Part shown: one piece after another, positions 59,700 through 64,000 of the stretch
Layout: each line of letters opens with the position of its first letter
Position numbering within the stretch: the stretch's first letter is position 1
Origin: Brachycybe producta
Taxonomy: Eukaryota > Arthropoda > Diplopoda > Playtdesmida > Andrognathidae
Length of the DNA: 64,000 nucleotides
Direction of reading: 5' to 3'
NCBI GenBank assembly: GCA_036925085.1
Contig: JAUPFP010000066.1
Location: forward strand, 310,001-374,000
Made by a program: the position numbers and the translations under genes
The notes under the pieces: generated by a model
What the model saw: only the letters and a program-made list of their open reading frames with translations
The model's database searches: none
What the model was told of the DNA's origin: nothing

Positions 59700-60390
59700 G
59701 GGTCGATTCACACTATACAGTCATAAAACGGGTCCGGTTATGGTCACCGATCATTTTTCTATGAAAAACAAATGATCCATTGAAATGCTTGTTATCAAGA
59801 TATTTCGATTCATTCCGTTCCGTTCCGATCCAGTGTGTGGCAAACTTTAAAAAATTCCATATTGGTGAACAGTATTCTAATTAATGTTTTACAATATTTT
59901 TACAAACATACATTATTTCCTTCTACATTTTTTTTACAATCTTCTAAAAGCAATACTCTGGAGAAGGTTTTTTACTAAAAAAAAAAGCAATAAATAATTC
60001 ATTTACAGATATTTGATTGCTTGGATTTTAGATTATTTTAGGTTGTCGTAAATTATCTAAAATTATATTTTTAAACTACAGCCATATAAACTCGAAATAT
60101 GTTTTGTAGTAACATTTTTACTCAATACGTTAACAACGCATATTACGATGAGAAAAGAATTCCTAGTTGTCGTAATGACTAAGACCAAAATGAGTCTAAT
60201 TTAAGACTTTGGTGTTATAAGTTGTTGTAAACGTCCGGTGTTTCTTGTGTTGTCATCTGATTTCCCTTCTTAAACGTAAACAGATATGAGTTGAATGCAA
60301 TATCTATCAACCAGAGTTTCGATTTCTTCAACTTCTTCTGCTGCTTTTAATAAAATAAATAATCAGTTTAATCACATAAAATATTTTTTT
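59696..60390. mobile_element. Foldback start GGGTCGATTCACACTATACAG sharing a TTAA with its neighbour
   Basis: The TTAA at 59696-59699 closes foldback B and opens a new element of the 'TTCACACT' type with GATCCAGTGTGTGGCAAAC near 59832 as a likely inverted end. The rest, to 60390, is AT-rich and unassigned. Confidence 0.5.
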
Positions 60391-60945
60391 AAAGAGACCT
60401 CATTACCTCCAGAAATTTCTTGTCAAAATATTGTCAAGAATTATTCAATGATTACCAAAAACGCTTTTTAAAATTTATAATGAGTCATTAATATGATTTC
60501 AAAAATTAAAAATCAGTTGACTTCATATAAATGAACTTTATCAGATAGATGCGCCACCAAACAACATACATTGGCAACAAAAAAAAACAAAATATACTTT
60601 GGTGTGTTGTCACCACCAGCACACATTACAAGTTTCATTTCAAAGTACTATGGATTTAATATTTGAATTATTCCACGTGGAAGGTTGTATTGAGTTGAAT
60701 AGGAATAGGGAATATCTATATTTCATTAAGGAATTCTGGAAATGTGAGGTGACAACCTTTAACACAAAAAGGGGGGTGGGGAGAGACTTTCATTTTTGGA
60801 AATTTAAAATGGCGTCGTTTGGTGACTCAGGAAAAGTCACTTCATTTTCAAGTGTTTTTTTTTTTTTTTTGTTTTAAATTTTGAAAATCGTTTTGACAAT
60901 CATTAGGTTTTGACAATATTTTGAAAAGAAATTTCTTGAAGGAAT
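60391..60945. mobile_element. GACCATTACCTCC MITE, copy 2
   Basis: AAGAGACCTCATTACCTCCA with TTGTCAAAATATTGTCAAG at the left. The interior is shared with 24143-24719. The right arm is partly lost. Confidence 0.82.
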
Positions 60946-61866
60946 TCTTTAAATTTTTTGTAGACACTCAGACCCCAATTTGTGCCGGGGATGGGAACAG
61001 ACTAATCGTAGGTCACTAGGTGACTTACACTTCAGTCTGCATAAGCTATACAGATCTGAAGGTAGTAGGCATGTCAAATTGTTTGCCACGTTGCTTGACT
61101 CTATAAGTTGGCTTCATAATACAATAAAATGAGTTCAACCGTAAACATAAAAATATTGGCTTTTTTTTCTGCAGGCCTAAAATAGAGAATATAGTTCAGG
61201 ATTTTTTGACGAAAAACGTCAAAAAATGACAAAAAAAAAATCCTCTAGATGCCCAAAAAAGCACTACAAGTGTAGAAAAAACCACGCCTATAGTAAAACA
61301 CTTTAATCCTCTCTTAATTTTTTTATCAAGAAAAAGATAGGACAACAAGAGTTAAGCCGGTTTTTCACGGCACGAGTTAACTAGGACCGAGTACACTCAA
61401 GAGTCTCACTCGGTCACTGCTCGTGTCGCATAAACATGTGATCCGAGCCCACCTGGATGGCGTCAATGCCGCGTCATCCTAGCCGCGAGTGGACTAGGAC
61501 CGTGCCTCAAACGTTTGCGAGTCAGCTCAGGTACCGAGTAGCTCATAACTTGCAACCTGAAACAAGTTTCATCAAGAAAAAAAGGGGTATTCCCGGAACG
61601 ACACAAATGTTGAATTTGACGAATCAAAGCGAAAAATATGTTGTCTTAATTGTTTTAAAACGCTACTTCGGAAATAACACGAATCGAGCTGATACAAATT
61701 GGGGTCTGGTGTATGTGCACATGTATAATTTCGGTCCAGTATATAAAAACTTGAAAAGTGGATATTTTACCTGATAAATTATTCAAACCAACTTCCCTTG
61801 CAATCTATATTTTTAAAAATTAAAAAAAAAATCATTTGTATGTTTGCGAGTTTCTTTTCCAGGCAT
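60946..61866. other. No gene seen; foldback start at 61352
   Basis: 61352-61460 (GTTAAGCCGGTTTTTCACGG, CACGAGTTAACTAGGACCGAG) is a left end of the 'TTAAGCC-G-TTTTCACG' type with internal inverted words. The 105-aa frame at 61457-61774 shows no domain. Confidence 0.5.
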
Positions 61867-62384
61867 TTAAAGAGACCATTACCTCCAGAAATTTCTTGTC
61901 AAAATATTGTCAAGACTTACACCCACAGATAGCCAAAATGCTTTTTAAAATTTATAATGAGTCATTAATATAATTTCAAAAATTAAAAATCAGTTGACTT
62001 CATATAAATGAACTTTATCAGATAGATGCGCCACCAAACAACAGACATTGGCAACAAAACCGCCCAAAATCTACTCCTCTACTCGAATTCTGATGTGTTG
62101 TCACCTCCTCACATTACTTTCATTTCAAAGTACTATGGATTTAATATTTGAAATTATTCCACATGGAAGGTTGTATTCTGGAAATGTGAGGTGACAACTC
62201 CTTTGCCACAAAAATGGGGAATGGGAATTTGGAAATTTAAAATGGCGTCGTTTGGTGACTCGAGAAAAGTCACTTCATTTTTATGGTTTTACTGACTTAT
62301 TTTAAATTTTAAAAATCGTTTTGGCAAGCGTTGGGTAAGTCTTCACAATATTTTGAAAGTATTTTTCTGGAGGTAATGGTCTCT
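61867..62384. mobile_element. GACCATTACCTCC MITE, complete copy
   Basis: TTAA at 61867-61870, then AGAGACCATTACCTCCAGAA; ends TTCTGGAGGTAATGGTCTCT. 514 bp. It defines the family at 24143 and 60391. Confidence 0.9.
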
Positions 62385-62922
62385 AATTGTGTCTGGAAAA
62401 TGATTCAAATTTTACCTCTGTTCTTCTGAGTTGCCTCATACAGTGTTTGGATCTCTTGTAAAAGTACTTAACTGTCTCCTAACAAAAAATGAATGGAATG
62501 GTTAGACTTGTGCATTTTCTCATAAAATAACCCCTTCTTGAGGTTATGTTTGTGTGTTGACGGCGCGCAACAGTAAGTGTAATATTTGTCAAGCGACGTC
62601 GTTCCCCTTCACTTCCTTGCAATTCGGTTTTCTGACAAAACATCGAAAACGGCCCTCATATGCTTTCAAAGTGGATTGCAATTTGCAATGTTAGATTTGT
62701 TTCAAACTGGTATTGACCTGAATGTGTTGGTCACTGGTATTTATAGAAATGCTACAGGTTAGTTTGACAATGCATTTCTTATTCAGCTTTTGGACTAATT
62801 TGTCCTGCTGTAGACCGTTGTCGCTGTTTGCATGAGTTCAAATTTTCAAATTCAAATTCAGATTCGTATAGCATGTCTGTGATGTGGTCTTGTGTAGAGC
62901 GTTGCAGCCAGTATTTGAAGAC
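62385..62922. other. No gene seen
   Basis: Unassigned sequence with slightly higher GC near 62555-62640. No splice-supported exon. Confidence 0.45.
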
Positions 62923-63291
62923 TAAAGGTCTGGACACACTTGTCCGGGCTAAGACAGGGCCGTAAAGACGGCCGCACTCCAGCCCAGTCTCGGCCCGGAA
63001 ATCTGGAAAACACTCGACGAGCTTTCAGTCTGCTTTGAGATCGTGAAACGGCATGATGTTTTTTTTAAGGTTGAAGGTATATGGATGCGTGCCGAGAGCG
63101 TGGACTGTCACCGGGAAAATGTAAACATGCAATATCCACCAGAGGGCCAAGGCACTGTCCGGTCACGGCACGTTGGTGTGGTAACTGACGCATTGAATTT
63201 GACGGTGAAAATCCTCCACCTAGTGACGGCCGTCACATTCAGCCGACTTTCAGGCCCTGACTTGGCCCGGGCATGTGTGTCCAGACATTAA
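62923..63291. mobile_element. Foldback AAGGTCTGGACACACTTGTC
   Basis: TAAAGGTCTGGACACACTTG and CCGGGCTAAGACAGGGCC at the left face GGCCCTGACTTGGCCCGGGC and ATGTGTGTCCAGACATTAA at the right. The arms are GC-rich. The 82-aa frame inside is a by-product. Confidence 0.85.
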
Positions 63292-63366
63292 ATAAGTTTA
63301 TCATCGTGTGTGTTAGTCTGAGGCTATAACGATGTTAATCGGTTGTGACTACTTCGATTGTCATTA

Positions 63367-63640
63367 GTATAGAGCTCGGATTTGTATGCGATATCAAGTA
63401 AATGTTTCTCAACCTGTGGCCAAAGTGCTAACTGTGAACTTAATTATCATCTCTAGAGCAGCTGTAAATTTCCTTTTTCTGATCAAAAAGTCTTGTTAGA
63501 GGCTAGCTGGCTAGTTACTATCAGTTTTCAACAAGTGTTCTAAAAAGGATTCTTTATATCCAGACTAAATGGGATTGTTACTTCACAATTGGCTCTTGAG
63601 CAACACATAGAGAAACATTTACGTGATACGTTCAAGCAAG
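63367..63640. mobile_element. hAT-type MITE (GAGCTCGGATTTGTATGC)
   Basis: TAGAGCTCGGATTTGTATGC at the left; the right end is diverged after CACAATTGGCTCTTGAGCAA. Same family as 33498-33806. Confidence 0.75.
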
Positions 63641-63704
63641 ACTGTGTGTGTTGAAGGGTCACACTGCGAACAGTCAGGCAGTGCGGGGGAAAATTCCCAC
63701 CGCA

Positions 63705-64000
63705 CAGTGGCGGATCCAGGTGGGGGGGGGCTCCGGGGGCTGGAGCCCCACAAGACAAACGAAATTATATTAAAAAATACGTAAAATATAAAATTACAAA
63801 TGTCCATATTTAAATTTTAGAGAGAAAAAAAACAATACTGTTAAGAAATTAGTATCAAAAATTGATAATTTTAGTCATAAATATAACGAAATAAACCGTC
63901 TATTTGGTGGGTTCAGGGTGGCAGTGATTTAAATCAATTGATTTTTTAAAATAAATCAAATGATTTAAAAAAATATTCGTATTTATTTAAACATTAAAAT
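63705..64000. mobile_element. hAT-like end CAGTGGCGGATCCAGG, cut by window edge
   Basis: CAGTGGCGGATCCAGG is a hAT-type terminus widespread in animals. The other end is not in the window. AAATCAAATGATTT-type inverted words follow near 63930-63975. Confidence 0.55.

Noticed and set aside
61457-61774. 105-aa frame after a foldback start
   Set aside because: No domain, no family and no exon borders; partly inside repeat sequence.
63043-63291. 82-aa frame
   Set aside because: Lies wholly inside the foldback at 62923-63291.
1-64000. LTR retroelements, Polintons or other virus-derived elements
   Set aside because: No gag, protease, integrase, capsid or envelope-like frame and no paired long direct repeats were recognised; the only reverse transcriptase belongs to a LINE.

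Overview
The window is animal genomic DNA, AT-rich and very repeat-dense, with two recognisable protein-coding genes. Long GT-AG introns, a metazoan receptor tyrosine kinase, tRNA-derived SINEs, non-LTR retrotransposons, Helitrons and dozens of short hairpin-shaped DNA transposons make it metazoan. A short interstitial (TTAGG)n tract at 7458-7487 hints at an arthropod, but this is weak evidence and no species is claimed.

Gene 1 (+ strand, 23654-37226) is the 3' part of a discoidin domain receptor tyrosine kinase (DDR). Ten exons, all with GT-AG borders and compatible phases, join into 2310 nt: the end of the discoidin domain, the discoidin-like domain, an extracellular juxtamembrane stretch, one transmembrane helix, a tyrosine-rich cytosolic linker and a complete kinase domain with intact catalytic residues. 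The 5' exons are not recognisable in the 23.6 kb upstream; that stretch looks like a giant intron or flank made of repeats.

Gene 2 (- strand, promoter about 53700 to poly(A) about 45880) encodes an unrecognised secreted protein of about 1216 aa. It has a TATA box, a non-coding first exon, a signal-peptide exon, a 31-nt microexon and a single 3.5-kb last exon. The protein holds two copies of a long module; the first copy is expanded by about 31 heptads of the type TPRKEAE. Its first intron consists almost entirely of a nested transposon.

Almost everything else is repeats. 1-23.6 kb holds simple arrays (GA-rich 957-1965; 32-bp units at 7265-7770 and 11081-11815; 17-bp units at 13080-13990), foldback MITEs, a 5'-truncated LINE (17514-18695) and several nested insertions. 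37.2-46 kb holds a 1.7-kb tandem duplication (about 38990-41765) and a head-to-tail Helitron array (43182-44555). 53.7-64 kb holds more foldbacks, two SINE copies and a degenerate 28-bp array. The DNA transposons sort into groups by visible target-site duplications: TTAA foldbacks, hAT-type (8 bp), Mutator-type (9 bp), pogo-type (TA) and Helitrons. No tRNA, rRNA, CRISPR, LTR retroelement, Polinton or bacterial-type operon was recognised. All exon joins and family names come from reading the sequence; no alignment or database search was run.
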